A stretch of DNA of 64,000 nt from Arcticimaribacter sp002477625 (lineage in GTDB: Bacteria; Bacteroidota; Bacteroidia; Flavobacteriales; Flavobacteriaceae): the NCBI GenBank assembly GCA_943846665.1, contig OX044358.1, forward strand, positions 1,550,001-1,614,000. Reading direction: 5' to 3'. A model generated the notes under the pieces. It was not told the origin of the DNA and ran no database searches. It saw nothing but the letters and a program-made list of their open reading frames with translations. The position numbers were made by a program, and so were the translations under genes. Positions 50,987-60,593 of this stretch are shown one piece after another (position 1 is the stretch's first letter; every line of letters begins with the position of its first letter).

Positions 50987-53377
50987 TTAGACTTCCTTTG
51001 TTTCTTTTCGCTCTAAAATCTGTAGTGTAGGTTCTTTCATTACATCTTCATTTGAAACGGTCCGTTCCAGTGAAATAAGAAGGGAGGGGAGTAGTATTAA
51101 ATTCGCAAGCATTGCAAATAAAAGTGTAGCAGAAACCAATCCGCCCAAGGCTACGGTCCCGCCAAATTCTGAAATCATAAAAACAGAAAAACCAAAGAAT
51201 AAAACAATAGAAGTGTAAAACATACTTACGCCAGTTTCTCGAAGTGCAGCATATACAGAACGTTGAATTTTCCATTTGGAATCGATCAGCTCTTGTCTGT
51301 ATTTCGCTAAAAAATGAATGGTATCGTCAACCGAAATTCCAAAGGCAACACTAAAAACTAAGATTGTGGAAGGCTTTATGGGTATGCCCAAATAGCCCAT
51401 CATTCCTGCAGTTACCAATAAAGGAAGGAGGTTTGGGATCAGCGAGATGATGATCATTTTAAAGGAACGAAACAAAAAGGCCATAAAAAGAGCGATCAGT
51501 AAAATGGCTAAAGAAAGCGACAGAATAAGATTTTTGATTAGGTATTTGGTGCCTTTGAGAAAAATAAGGGACTTTCCGGTGAGCTGAACATCAAATCGGT
51601 CTTCCGGAAAAATCTTTTTAATTTCTTTTTCTAAATCGGCCTTAATCTCTTCCATACGCTCAGTTCGTATATCTTTCATAAAGGTGGTCAAACGCGCGTA
51701 TTGACCTGTAGAATCGACGTAGTTCTTCATCAGATCGTCACCTCTGTTATCCCGATCAAAATAGGAAAGGATGAAATTATTTTCTTGAGCTGTAGGCAGC
51801 TTGTAATAGTTTGGATTTCCATTGTAGTAAGCCTGTTTTGCGTATTTCATTGCATTAACAACAGAGAGCGGAGGAGATAGTTCTGGAATAGCAGCAATAC
51901 TTTTTCCTAGAGCATCCATACGCTTTAGGGTTGGGAGTTTTACAACGCCGTTTTTTCGCTTAGTATCAATGAGGATTTCTAAGGGTACAATCCCATTAAA
52001 CTCTTGATCGAAGAATAAAATATCTTTGAAAAACTCTTTTTTCTGAGGCATGTCTTCTAAGATGCTTCCCGAGATTCGAATTTGATAAATCCCAATGATG
52101 CTTGCAACCAATAGGACAAGTGAAATGATGTAGGTATTGATTCTGCGGTGGCGAACAATACCATCCATCCACCCAACAAAACGGTCAATCGACTTGTTTT
52201 TTAAATGATTTAAATGCTTCTTGTTGGGCAAGGGCATAAAGCTATAGATGATCGGAATCAAAAGCAAGGATAGTATAAAAATCCCAATCACATTGATGGA
52301 TGCAATGATTCCAAATTCTTTGAGGAGCTTGCTGTCGGTTAATATAAAAGTCGCAAAGCCAGACGCCGTAGTTAGGTTGGTCATCAGGGTTGCATTACCA
52401 ATCTTTACGATAACTTGTTGGAGGGACTTGGCCTGATTTCCGTGTTTGGCAACCTCTTGTTGGTATTTATTGATCAAGAAAATACAGTTTGGAATTCCAA
52501 TAACAATGATTAGAGGAGGGATCAAGGCAGTCAAAACAGTGATTTCATAACCCATCCATCCCAAAGTCCCCAAAGCCCATACTACCCCAAAGAGGACAAT
52601 AATCATGGAGATTAAAGTTGCTCGTAAAGACCGAAAGAACAGAAAGAAAATCAAGGAGGTTATTCCCATGGCTCCCAAAACGAATAGTCCAATTTCGTCG
52701 ACTATATTTTGAGCATTGAGGGTTCTGATGTAGGGCATACCCGAGCTGCGAACATCAATTTGATTTTCCGCTTCAAAAGCTTCAATCAAAGGAATAAAAG
52801 TGTCGTATATGAACCTTTTTCTTGCAGCACTGTTTACAATTTCGGTTTTCATATAAACCGCTGTTCGTACTGTTTGTGTTTCTTTGTTGAATAAAAGATT
52901 TTCGAAAAAGGGTAGTTCTTTAAAAAGTTGCTGTTTGAGTAGGGCAAAGTCAGCTTCAGTTTCAGGTTTTTTAGCCTGAAAAGGAATCATTTCAAATTTA
53001 TTTTTTTGCTTGTTTTTGGATAAAACATTCAAATTGTCCAGTGAAAGAACAAAATCAATTTCATCATAAGAGGCGAGTTTTGCACTCAATTCATTCCAGG
53101 CATCTAATCGACCGGGACTAAATAAGTTTGGATCTTGCAAAGCAAGTACCATTACATTTCCTTCTTCTCCAAAAAGGTCAAGAAACTCATTATAGCGAAT
53201 ATTTTCTTCGTGCTGATCAGGAAGTAAGTTGGCTTCGGTAAACGTGAAGCGCATATATTTCCACTGAGATACCCAGAAGGCCGTGGCTGCAAAAAGTATG
53301 ATGAGTAACGTAAAACGGTTTCGGAGAATCAGACGAGCTACCCCCTCCCAAAAATTCCAATTTCCTTTTCTTTTCAT
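50987..53377 (-). CDS. RND-superfamily exporter, MMPL/HAE3 type
   Basis: 796-residue inner-membrane transporter with 12 predicted helices in two 6-helix halves: helix 1 near 18-36, helices 2-6 at about 225-390, and a second periplasmic loop, then helices 8-12 at about 610-770. The repeated motif with conserved Asp is FGISVDDTIHFLAKYRQE in the second half. Related to hopanoid/lipid exporters (HpnN, MmpL). Substrate not identifiable, possibly a lipid. Located between asnS and frr on the same strand. Confidence 0.88.
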   Translation of the reverse strand: MKRKGNWNFWEGVARLILRNRFTLLIILFAATAFWVSQWKYMRFTFTEANLLPDQHEENIRYNEFLDLFGEEGNVMVLALQDPNLFSPGRLDAWNELSAKLASYDEIDFVLSLDNLNVLSKNKQKNKFEMIPFQAKKPETEADFALLKQQLFKELPFFENLLFNKETQTVRTAVYMKTEIVNSAARKRFIYDTFIPLIEAFEAENQIDVRSSGMPYIRTLNAQNIVDEIGLFVLGAMGITSLIFFLFFRSLRATLISMIIVLFGVVWALGTLGWMGYEITVLTALIPPLIIVIGIPNCIFLINKYQQEVAKHGNQAKSLQQVIVKIGNATLMTNLTTASGFATFILTDSKLLKEFGIIASINVIGIFILSLLLIPIIYSFMPLPNKKHLNHLKNKSIDRFVGWMDGIVRHRRINTYIISLVLLVASIIGIYQIRISGSILEDMPQKKEFFKDILFFDQEFNGIVPLEILIDTKRKNGVVKLPTLKRMDALGKSIAAIPELSPPLSVVNAMKYAKQAYYNGNPNYYKLPTAQENNFILSYFDRDNRGDDLMKNYVDSTGQYARLTTFMKDIRTERMEEIKADLEKEIKKIFPEDRFDVQLTGKSLIFLKGTKYLIKNLILSLSLAILLIALFMAFLFRSFKMIIISLIPNLLPLLVTAGMMGYLGIPIKPSTILVFSVAFGISVDDTIHFLAKYRQELIDSKWKIQRSVYAALRETGVSMFYTSIVLFFGFSVFMISEFGGTVALGGLVSATLLFAMLANLILLPSLLISLERTVSNEDVMKEPTLQILERKETKEV

Positions 53378-53413
53378 AATGTGGGCGCTCAGCGATTGAT
53401 CAGAGCAAAAGGA

Positions 53414-53968
53414 TCAGACGGTTAAAATCTCTTTTTCTTTGCGAACATATATTTCATCCGTCTTTTTGATGTAAAGGTCTGTATGTTTTTGAACATCAAT
53501 TTCACAATTTTTTTGTTCATCCTCAGAAACCTCTGATTTTTTAATTTCGTTGTTAGCTTCTTTACGAGCATTACGAATACTTACTTTGGCAGTTTCCGTT
53601 TCGGCTTTTGCCAATTTAGCCAACTCTTTCCGACGTTCTTCCGTTAAAGGTGGAACATTAATGATTACAGATTCCCCGTTATTCATGGGATTGAAACCTA
53701 AATTAGTATTCATGATGGCTTTCTCTATTTCTGGAACTAGCGCTTTTTCCCATGGCTGGATGGAGAGCGTTCGTGCATCGGGTGTGCTTACATTTGCAAC
53801 TTGACTTAGAGGCGTTGGTGTTCCATAATAATCAACCATTACGCTACTAAGCATCACAGGGTTTGCTTTTCCAGCTCTGATTTTTAGCAATTCCGTTTCT
53901 AAATGGTCAATAGCACTACCCATACTTTCGAGTGCGCTGTCAATGATAAATTGTAATTCTTCGTTCAT
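53414..53968 (-). CDS. frr: Ribosome recycling factor
   Basis: Dissociates post-termination ribosomes with EF-G. 184 residues, the normal length, with the RRF signature (LLKIRAGKANPVML, GTPTPLSQVANVSTPDARTL, NVPPLTEERRKEL). 11 bp downstream of pyrH, the usual bacterial pair. Confidence 0.97.
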   Translation of the reverse strand: MNEELQFIIDSALESMGSAIDHLETELLKIRAGKANPVMLSSVMVDYYGTPTPLSQVANVSTPDARTLSIQPWEKALVPEIEKAIMNTNLGFNPMNNGESVIINVPPLTEERRKELAKLAKAETETAKVSIRNARKEANNEIKKSEVSEDEQKNCEIDVQKHTDLYIKKTDEIYVRKEKEILTV

Positions 53969-53979
53969 AAGCTTGTGAC

Positions 53980-54687
53980 TTAAAGATCTACTTTGGTTCC
54001 TATATTTTCTCCCCGTACAACACGGACTAAGTTCCCCTTAGTATTCATATCAAATACGATGATGGGCAATTTGTTTTCTTGACTTAGGGTGAAAGCAGTT
54101 GTGTCCATTATTTTCAAACCCTTTTTAAGAACATCTTCAAAAGAAAGGGTGTCAAACTTCACAGCTTCCTTATTTTTTTCTGGGTCTTCGTTATAGATAC
54201 CGTCAACACGAGTACCTTTTAAAATTACATCCGCGTTGATTTCAACTGCGCGAAGTACGGCTGCAGAATCTGTTGTAAAAAAGGGATTCCCGGTACCGGC
54301 ACTGAAGATTACCACACGGTTTTTTTCTAAATGACGCACGGCCTTTCTCTTGATGTAGGGCTCTGCAACGGCTTCAATTTTTAATGCAGTTTGTAACCGT
54401 GTTGGGACACCAATATTTTCAAGTGCACTTTGCAGCGCAAGGCCGTTGATTACAGTAGCGAGCATTCCCATATAATCTGCCTGAACGCGATCGATTCCTT
54501 GGCTAGATCCCGAAACACCTCTAAAAATGTTCCCACCTCCAATTACAATAGCAATTTCTATTTGCTGATCGTATATCTGCTTTATTTCTTCAGCATATTC
54601 GTTAATCCGTTCTGGATCGATTCCATGTGTACGATCGCCCATAAGTGCTTCGCCACTAAGTTTAAGTAATATGCGGTTGAAGTTCAT
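53980..54687 (-). CDS. pyrH: UMP kinase
   Basis: Phosphorylates UMP to UDP. Amino-acid-kinase fold: LLKLSGEALMG (8-18), IVIGGGNIFRG (about 48-58), KGTRVDGIYNEDP and MDTTAFTLSQEN. 235 residues. Upstream of frr, with a -7 element 19 bp before its start. Confidence 0.97.
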   Translation of the reverse strand: MNFNRILLKLSGEALMGDRTHGIDPERINEYAEEIKQIYDQQIEIAIVIGGGNIFRGVSGSSQGIDRVQADYMGMLATVINGLALQSALENIGVPTRLQTALKIEAVAEPYIKRKAVRHLEKNRVVIFSAGTGNPFFTTDSAAVLRAVEINADVILKGTRVDGIYNEDPEKNKEAVKFDTLSFEDVLKKGLKIMDTTAFTLSQENKLPIIVFDMNTKGNLVRVVRGENIGTKVDL

Positions 54688-54705
54688 TTGTTTTTTTTAG
54701 TGTTA

Positions 54706-54713
54706 CAAATATA
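54706..54713 (-). promoter_or_regulatory. -7 promoter element of pyrH-frr (TATATTTG)
   Basis: Exact TAnnTTTG match on the minus strand, 18 bp before the pyrH ATG. The matching -33 position does not carry TTG. Confidence 0.45.
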
Positions 54714-54755
54714 GAGAATTAAGGGGACTGATTTTCTGATATTACAGGTTTCGCT

Positions 54756-55451
54756 TTATTTTTTTAACTGTTTCTCGAAATCTTCAATGCTTACAGCCTG
54801 TTCAATGTTGAATTTCCCTATCCGAGTTCTCCTCAAAGCACTGAGGTGTGCCCCAGAATTTAAGGCTTTACCATAGTCATTGGCCAAGGATCGGATGTAG
54901 GTCCCTTTGCTGCAAATGACTTTAAAATCAACTTTAGAGATTGCTTTTTGTGTCAATTCAAAGCTGTGAATAGTAACCTTTCGAGTAGGAATTTCAACTT
55001 CAACACCCTCGCGAGCAAATTCATACAGACGTTTACCGTCTTTTTTTAGGGCAGAAAAAACAGGCGGATACTGGTCAATGGTTCCAACGAACTGATCTAA
55101 AGTAGTCTGAAGTAGTTCTTCGGTAATATGATCGGTAGGAAAAGTGTGGTCAATTTCCGTTTCAAGATCATAGGATGGAGTAGTAGCTCCCAAAGTAAAG
55201 GTGCCGGTATATTCTTTTTCTTGACCCATGAATTGTTCAATGCTTTTGGTCATTTTACCAGTGCATAAAATCAAAAGGCCAGACGCCAAAGGGTCTAAAG
55301 TTCCAGCGTGTCCAACTTTAATTTTTTTGATACCAAAGGTTGATCGAATCAGCCAGCGTATTTTATTGACGACCTGAAAAGAAGTCCAACCTAAAGGTTT
55401 GTCTATAAGAATGATTTCACCATTCAAAAACTGTTCTTTCATTGCATTCAT
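54756..55451 (-). CDS. truB: tRNA pseudouridine(55) synthase
   Basis: Makes psi55 in the T-loop of tRNAs. 231 residues. Catalytic D53 in HAGTLDPLASGLL, N-terminal IDKPLGWTSF, YPPVFSALKKDGKRLYE and VICSKGTYIRSLA. The ATG at 55451 overlaps the uppP stop as ATGA; the longer frame to 55493 is inside uppP. No PUA domain, only a short C-terminus (IGKFNIEQAVSIEDF). Confidence 0.95.
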   Translation of the reverse strand: MNAMKEQFLNGEIILIDKPLGWTSFQVVNKIRWLIRSTFGIKKIKVGHAGTLDPLASGLLILCTGKMTKSIEQFMGQEKEYTGTFTLGATTPSYDLETEIDHTFPTDHITEELLQTTLDQFVGTIDQYPPVFSALKKDGKRLYEFAREGVEVEIPTRKVTIHSFELTQKAISKVDFKVICSKGTYIRSLANDYGKALNSGAHLSALRRTRIGKFNIEQAVSIEDFEKQLKK

Positions 55452-56239
55452 AAGACACCATAGATCATGGCCACAGCACCTGCGATTAAACAATACAAAC
55501 TAAAGTACCAGAGTTTTGAGTTTTTCACCCACTCAATCATCCATTTACAGGCTAGGATTCCCGTTAGGAATGCTGCAAAAAAACCAACGCTGAGGCTTAG
55601 TAAATTGATTTCGGATATTGGAGAATCTATTTCTAGGATACTCTTTGCCATACTTCCAAAAATCAAGGGAATTACCATAAGGAAAGAAAAACGGGCAGCC
55701 TTGCTTTTATCAATCCCAAGAATAACACCCAAAGCTATGGTAGCTCCACTTCTCGATATACCGGGGAGGATGGCGATGGCTTGGATGATACCAATACCGA
55801 GTGCATTTTTAAAATTCAAATCCTTTTCGGTTACTTGAGCACGATTTGCAAAGTATAGCAAAACCGCCGTAACCCATAACATACCGCCGACTAAAAGTAT
55901 GTTTTGGTGAAATAATTGTGTGATAAAATCTTCCAAAAAGAGACCAACTAATACTGCAGGAATCATGGAGAGTATGACTTTTGCAGAAAAGTAAAAAGCA
56001 TCATTTTGTTTGAATTGAAACAAGCCTTGTAGGATTTCTTTAATATCATTTCTAAAAACAACCATTGTGCTCAAAGCTGTTGCACCGTGAAGCACAAGAG
56101 TCATCAACAAGCTTTCTTTGGGCAGTGACTTGTCGCCCAAAATAGTTTTGGCAATTTCTAAATGCCCGCTTGAAGATATCGGTAAAAACTCTGTAAGCCC
56201 TTGAATGATGCCCAGCAAAATAGCTGTAAGAATATCCAT
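55448..56239 (-). CDS. uppP: Undecaprenyl-diphosphatase
   Basis: Membrane phosphatase (BacA/UppP) that recycles undecaprenyl pyrophosphate for cell-wall synthesis. The two active-site motifs are GLTEFLPISSSGHLEIAK (15-32) and LPGISRSGATI (about 157-167). 263 residues, eight helices. Between DUF3098 (4 bp) and truB (4-bp overlap). Confidence 0.96.
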   Translation of the reverse strand: MDILTAILLGIIQGLTEFLPISSSGHLEIAKTILGDKSLPKESLLMTLVLHGATALSTMVVFRNDIKEILQGLFQFKQNDAFYFSAKVILSMIPAVLVGLFLEDFITQLFHQNILLVGGMLWVTAVLLYFANRAQVTEKDLNFKNALGIGIIQAIAILPGISRSGATIALGVILGIDKSKAARFSFLMVIPLIFGSMAKSILEIDSPISEINLLSLSVGFFAAFLTGILACKWMIEWVKNSKLWYFSLYCLIAGAVAMIYGVL

Positions 56240-56243
56240 TGAG

Positions 56244-56486
56244 TTATTTTTTTGGAGAAGTCAAGATTGAGTAAACCGCAATTCCAAAGCCCAATAAAAC
56301 AAGAGTTGGAGCTAATCGAATTCGTCTAAAACTAAAAATTTCTGGATTGAATACATTGGGGTCGGGACTTCCGCCACCAGCCATCAACAAAAACCCTAGG
56401 CTGATTACTACAAGAGAAAGAAAAAGAAATTGGTAATTACGTTTACCAAATATGAATTGTTTTTTTGTTGATTTAGTTTTTTTCAT
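56244..56486 (-). CDS. DUF3098 membrane protein
   Basis: 80 residues, two membrane helices (about 19-36 and 55-73) joined by the loop SGG-type segment GGGSPDPNVFNPEIFSFRR typical of DUF3098. Function unknown. Conserved place between ftsX and uppP in Bacteroidota suggests a cell-envelope role. Confidence 0.88.
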   Translation of the reverse strand: MKKTKSTKKQFIFGKRNYQFLFLSLVVISLGFLLMAGGGSPDPNVFNPEIFSFRRIRLAPTLVLLGFGIAVYSILTSPKK

Positions 56487-56492
56487 GGCAAT

Positions 56493-57371
56493 TTATTGAA
56501 CAGCATCGGTTGTTAGATTGAGGAAACGTTGGGTGGCAAAAAATGTACTCAGGCCGGTGATTAATATTCCCATGGCCAAAATACTAGAGAAAATTACAGC
56601 AGGTTCAATAGGATTGGCTATTAAATTGAGTTCAGGGAAACGCTCATTGAGTTCGTAAAGCACACCAGCGAGTGCAGCTAGAGCTATTATAGAACCATAA
56701 ATGCCCAGTTGTAAATGTTTCCAGATAAAGGGTCTGCGGATAAAACTTTTAGTAGCCCCTACCAATTGCATGGTTTTGATAATCATCCGTTTGGAATAAA
56801 TGGAGAGGCGAATAGAACTGTTGATGAGTAAAATCGCTACAAGAATAAAGACGCCACTCAAAATCAAAATCCATTCGGTTATTTTTTTGATGTTCTCATC
56901 CAATATTTCAACCAGAGGTTGGTCGTAAAGAACTTCACTGATGTATGCTTTATTTTCAAAATCCTGCTGAAGTTGACTCAAAAAAGCAGGGGACACAAAG
57001 GCAGCATTGAAGTATACGTCAATAGAACTCAACAAGGGATTGTAGCCTAGGAACTCCATAAAATCTTCTCCAATTTCTTTGGCATGAATTTCTGCAGCCT
57101 CTTCTTTGGATACAAAACGGCTTGTTTTGGTTTCTTGTCGAAGGGCTAGACTTTTTTGAAGTTGTTTAATCTCAATGGGCTTGGCCGTATCGTTGATGTA
57201 AATGGTGAATGCGATTTGTTCTTTAAAGTGATCTGCAACTTTCTTTGAATTCAACAAGAGAAGGCCCAGTAAACCCACTAAAAACAGTACAAGAGAGATG
57301 CTCACTACAACTGAAAAGTAGGCAGATAACAAGCGTCTCTTTTGGTAGTTGTCTTGTGAATTCTTTCGCAC
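56493..57371 (-). CDS. ftsX: Cell division protein FtsX
   Basis: Permease-like partner of the FtsE ATPase, which activates peptidoglycan hydrolases at the septum. Four helices (about 16-38, 167-190, 218-240 and 260-282) and a periplasmic domain after the first. 292 residues. Start codon GTG at 57369-57371 (RKNSQDNYQKRRLLSAYFS). FtsE is not adjacent, which is normal in Bacteroidota. Confidence 0.93.
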   Translation of the reverse strand: MRKNSQDNYQKRRLLSAYFSVVVSISLVLFLVGLLGLLLLNSKKVADHFKEQIAFTIYINDTAKPIEIKQLQKSLALRQETKTSRFVSKEEAAEIHAKEIGEDFMEFLGYNPLLSSIDVYFNAAFVSPAFLSQLQQDFENKAYISEVLYDQPLVEILDENIKKITEWILILSGVFILVAILLINSSIRLSIYSKRMIIKTMQLVGATKSFIRRPFIWKHLQLGIYGSIIALAALAGVLYELNERFPELNLIANPIEPAVIFSSILAMGILITGLSTFFATQRFLNLTTDAVQ

Positions 57372-57460
57372 AGCTATTGGATTGATACTGTAAAAATACT
57401 AAAGACAAATCAATTTGTATTCTTGGTGCCGATAAACTTTTTCCTTTCCCGCTTTAGCCC

Positions 57461-57468
57461 TATTTTTG
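57461..57468 (+). promoter_or_regulatory. -7 promoter element of leuS (TATTTTTG)
   Basis: Exact TAnnTTTG match, 23 bp before the GTG start of leuS. TTT rather than TTG sits at the 20-bp position upstream. Confidence 0.45.
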
Positions 57469-57491
57469 TGTATCTAATAAATTGAATTACT

Positions 57492-60305
57492 GTGGGGTAT
57501 AATTTCCTTGAAATCGAGAAAAAGTGGCAGGACTATTGGGCCAAAAATCAAACGTTTAAAGCCGAAAACAAAAGCACACTTCCAAAATATTATGTTTTGG
57601 ATATGTTTCCCTACCCTTCTGGGGCAGGTTTACATGTTGGTCATCCCTTAGGTTATATTGCTAGTGATATTTATGCGCGCTACAAACGACACAAAGGGTT
57701 TAATGTATTACATCCACAAGGCTATGATTCCTTTGGCTTACCTGCTGAACAGTATGCAATTCAGACAGGTCAACATCCCAATATAACAACACAAACCAAC
57801 ATCAACCGCTATCGCGAGCAACTTGATCGCATGGGCTTTTCTTTCGATTGGAGTCGTGAAATTAGAACCTCTCAGGCAGATTATTATAAATGGACCCAAT
57901 GGATTTTCCTGTTACTATTCGATTCGTATTATTGTAAAAAAGCCAATGCTGCACAACCGATTAAGGATTTAATCTCGCATTTTGAGCAAAAAGGAAACCA
58001 TGATCTGGATGCCGTTTGTGATGAAAATAGCACAACGTTTACTGCAACCGACTGGTCTTCTTTTTCAGCAAATAAGCAGCAAGAGATTTTATTAATGTAT
58101 CGTTTGGCTTATTTGTCTGAGACGGAAGTAAACTGGTGTCCCGAACTTGGAACTGTTCTTGCTAACGATGAGATTATCAATGGTGTCTCAGAGCGAGGAG
58201 GTTTTCTAGTAACAAAAAAGAAAATGAAGCAATGGAGTATGCGAATCGGTGCTTATGCTGAGCGCTTACTTCAAGGGCTAAATACCATCGAATGGCCAGA
58301 TTCTTTAAAGGAAATGCAACGCAACTGGATTGGAAAGTCAATTGGCGCCAATGTGCGTTTTGAGATTCAAAACCACGAAGGAACAATTGAGGTTTTTACA
58401 ACACGACCGGATACTTTATTTGGAGTGACCTTTATGACCTTGGCTCCAGAACACGATTTGGTGGAAGTGATTACTACAGCAGAGCAAAAAGAAGCAGTTG
58501 CCGCCTATGTTGAAGCAAGTGCTCAACGATCTGAACGCGATCGTATGTCTGATGTGAAAACCATCAGTGGGGTGTTTACAGGAGCTTTTGCACTTCATCC
58601 ACTTACTCAAGAACCGGTCCCAATTTGGATTGGGGATTATGTGCTTGCTGGATATGGTACAGGTGCTGTAATGGCAGTCCCATGTGGAGACCAACGAGAC
58701 TATGATTTCGCAAAACATTTTAATATACCAATCCGTAATATTTTTGAAGGAGCCGATATTTCGAAAGAAGCATTTACTGAAAAAGGAAAGACACAAATTA
58801 CCGATTCAGACTTTCTAAATGGCTTGGCTTATAAAGAAGCAATGACATCGGTTATTGAACGTTTAGAAAAAGATGGTTCTGGAGAGGGAACAATAAATTA
58901 TAGACTGAGAGATGCTATTTTTAGTAGACAACGCTATTGGGGAGAACCCATTCCAGTGTATTATAAAGAAGGCTTTCCCGTTTGCTTAAAACCCGAAAAC
59001 CTGCCTTTAATTTTACCCGAAGTAGAGCAGTACTTACCCACTCCAGAAGGAGCGCCACCCTTGGGTAATGCAACAATTTGGGCCTGGGACGCAGCAAACG
59101 AAAAAGTTGTCCCCAATACCGAAATTAACGACACTACTGTTTTCCCTTTAGAACTGAATACGATGCCGGGCTGGGCAGGAAGTTCGTGGTATTTCAATCG
59201 CTATATGGATGCAGATAACACGGAAGCCTTTGTAAGTAAAGAAGCTGTTGACTATTGGCAGGAAGTTGATCTATACCTTGGCGGAAGTGAGCACGCTACA
59301 GGGCATTTATTGTATTCTCGTTTTTGGCAAAAATTTCTTTTTGATTTGAATTTACTTCCCGTTGATGAATATGCTAAAAAATTAATCAACCAAGGGATGA
59401 TCCTTGGGTCATCTGCCTTTGTATATCGTAAAAAGGGAACTCAAGAGTATATAACCAAAAGCCGTATCGAAGGATTTGAAGTTGAGGCAATTCGAGTAGA
59501 TATCAGCCTGGTCAATTCATCGGATGAATTGGATACGGAAGGATTGAAAAACTGGCAATCTCAATTCAAAGAGGCTACTTTTGTCTTAGAAGACGGGGTT
59601 TATGTTGTTGGGCGAGAGGTAGAGAAAATGTCTAAATCCAAATACAACGTAGTAAACCCAGATCAAATTTGTGAGCAATATGGCGCAGACACATTGCGGA
59701 TGTATGAGATGTTCTTGGGACCTTTAGAACAAGCTAAACCATGGAACACAGCAGGTATTTCGGGTGTGTATTCTTTTTTGAAAAAGTTATGGAGGTTGTA
59801 TCACCCCAATGAAACCTTTTCTGTAAGTGATAAAAAAGCATCTAAAGAGTCTTTAAAAAGCTTACATCAAACCATTAAAAAGGTGACAGAAGACATTGAA
59901 AACTTTTCATTCAACACCTGTATCAGTTCTTTTATGATCTGTGTAAATGAATTGACCGCTCAAAAGTGTAATGAAAGAGAAGTATTGGAGCCTCTTGCGA
60001 TTTTGCTGGCACCATTTGCATCCCACACGGCTGAAGAATTATGGGAGCTATTAGGTCACGATTCTAGTATTAGTAGAGTAGCCTTCCCAATTCATGAGCC
60101 TAGTTATCTCATTGAGTCTTCTAAGAACTACCCCGTTTCGTTTAATGGAAAAATGCGTTTTACGATTGAACTTTCTTTGGAATTAAAACCCAAAGAAATC
60201 GAAGAAATAATCATGAATGATGATCGCACACAACAACAATTACAAGGAAGAACTCCTAAAAAGGTAATCGTTGTTCCGGGCAAAATAATTAATATTGTAG
60301 GCTAA
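57492..60305 (+). CDS. leuS: Leucyl-tRNA synthetase
   Basis: Class I synthetase, 937 residues. HIGH motif as H48-V-G-H51 (GAGLHVGHPLGY) and KMSKS at 712-716. The editing domain CP1 is present (TTRPDTLFGVTF, GTGAVMAVPCGDQRD). Start is GTG at 57492, supported by MGYNFLEIEKKW at the family start. A Bacteroidota-type insertion follows motif 1 (YCKKANAAQPIKDLI to about 215). The stop TAA overlaps the next ATG by one base. Confidence 0.97.
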   Translation: MGYNFLEIEKKWQDYWAKNQTFKAENKSTLPKYYVLDMFPYPSGAGLHVGHPLGYIASDIYARYKRHKGFNVLHPQGYDSFGLPAEQYAIQTGQHPNITTQTNINRYREQLDRMGFSFDWSREIRTSQADYYKWTQWIFLLLFDSYYCKKANAAQPIKDLISHFEQKGNHDLDAVCDENSTTFTATDWSSFSANKQQEILLMYRLAYLSETEVNWCPELGTVLANDEIINGVSERGGFLVTKKKMKQWSMRIGAYAERLLQGLNTIEWPDSLKEMQRNWIGKSIGANVRFEIQNHEGTIEVFTTRPDTLFGVTFMTLAPEHDLVEVITTAEQKEAVAAYVEASAQRSERDRMSDVKTISGVFTGAFALHPLTQEPVPIWIGDYVLAGYGTGAVMAVPCGDQRDYDFAKHFNIPIRNIFEGADISKEAFTEKGKTQITDSDFLNGLAYKEAMTSVIERLEKDGSGEGTINYRLRDAIFSRQRYWGEPIPVYYKEGFPVCLKPENLPLILPEVEQYLPTPEGAPPLGNATIWAWDAANEKVVPNTEINDTTVFPLELNTMPGWAGSSWYFNRYMDADNTEAFVSKEAVDYWQEVDLYLGGSEHATGHLLYSRFWQKFLFDLNLLPVDEYAKKLINQGMILGSSAFVYRKKGTQEYITKSRIEGFEVEAIRVDISLVNSSDELDTEGLKNWQSQFKEATFVLEDGVYVVGREVEKMSKSKYNVVNPDQICEQYGADTLRMYEMFLGPLEQAKPWNTAGISGVYSFLKKLWRLYHPNETFSVSDKKASKESLKSLHQTIKKVTEDIENFSFNTCISSFMICVNELTAQKCNEREVLEPLAILLAPFASHTAEELWELLGHDSSISRVAFPIHEPSYLIESSKNYPVSFNGKMRFTIELSLELKPKEIEEIIMNDDRTQQQLQGRTPKKVIVVPGKIINIVG

Positions 60306-60565
60306 TGGATGTTGAAATTATTGGTTTTATTGCAGCGATTTTAACAACCTCTGCCTTTGTTCCACAGGTACTTAAAGTTTGGAAATCAAAATCTACTATG
60401 GGTATTTCTGTATCAATGTACCTTGTAATGCTTCTTGGAGTTTTTCTATGGGGGGTTTACGGTTATATAATTGAGAGTATGTCCATTATGATTGCAAATA
60501 CGGTTACGGGTTTTTTGCAACTCATGATTTTAGTTCTTATTTTTAAAAACAAAAACAAAGATTAA
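60305..60565 (+). CDS. SemiSWEET sugar transporter
   Basis: 86-residue, three-helix MtN3/SWEET half-transporter that functions as a dimer. Helices about 4-22, 38-57 and 62-80; PQ motif TSAFVPQVLKVWKSKSTMGIS. Probably moves sucrose or glucose-like sugars by facilitated diffusion. Starts within the leuS stop codon (TAATG), so it is probably translationally coupled to leuS. Confidence 0.9.
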   Translation: MDVEIIGFIAAILTTSAFVPQVLKVWKSKSTMGISVSMYLVMLLGVFLWGVYGYIIESMSIMIANTVTGFLQLMILVLIFKNKNKD

Positions 60566-60593
60566 ATTTTAACCAAATCAGAAATCAAATATT

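Noticed and set aside
57398..57411. ACAAAT-CA-ATTTGT palindrome between ftsX and leuS
   Set aside because: A short AT-rich dyad with no other support; listed here only so that it is not overlooked.
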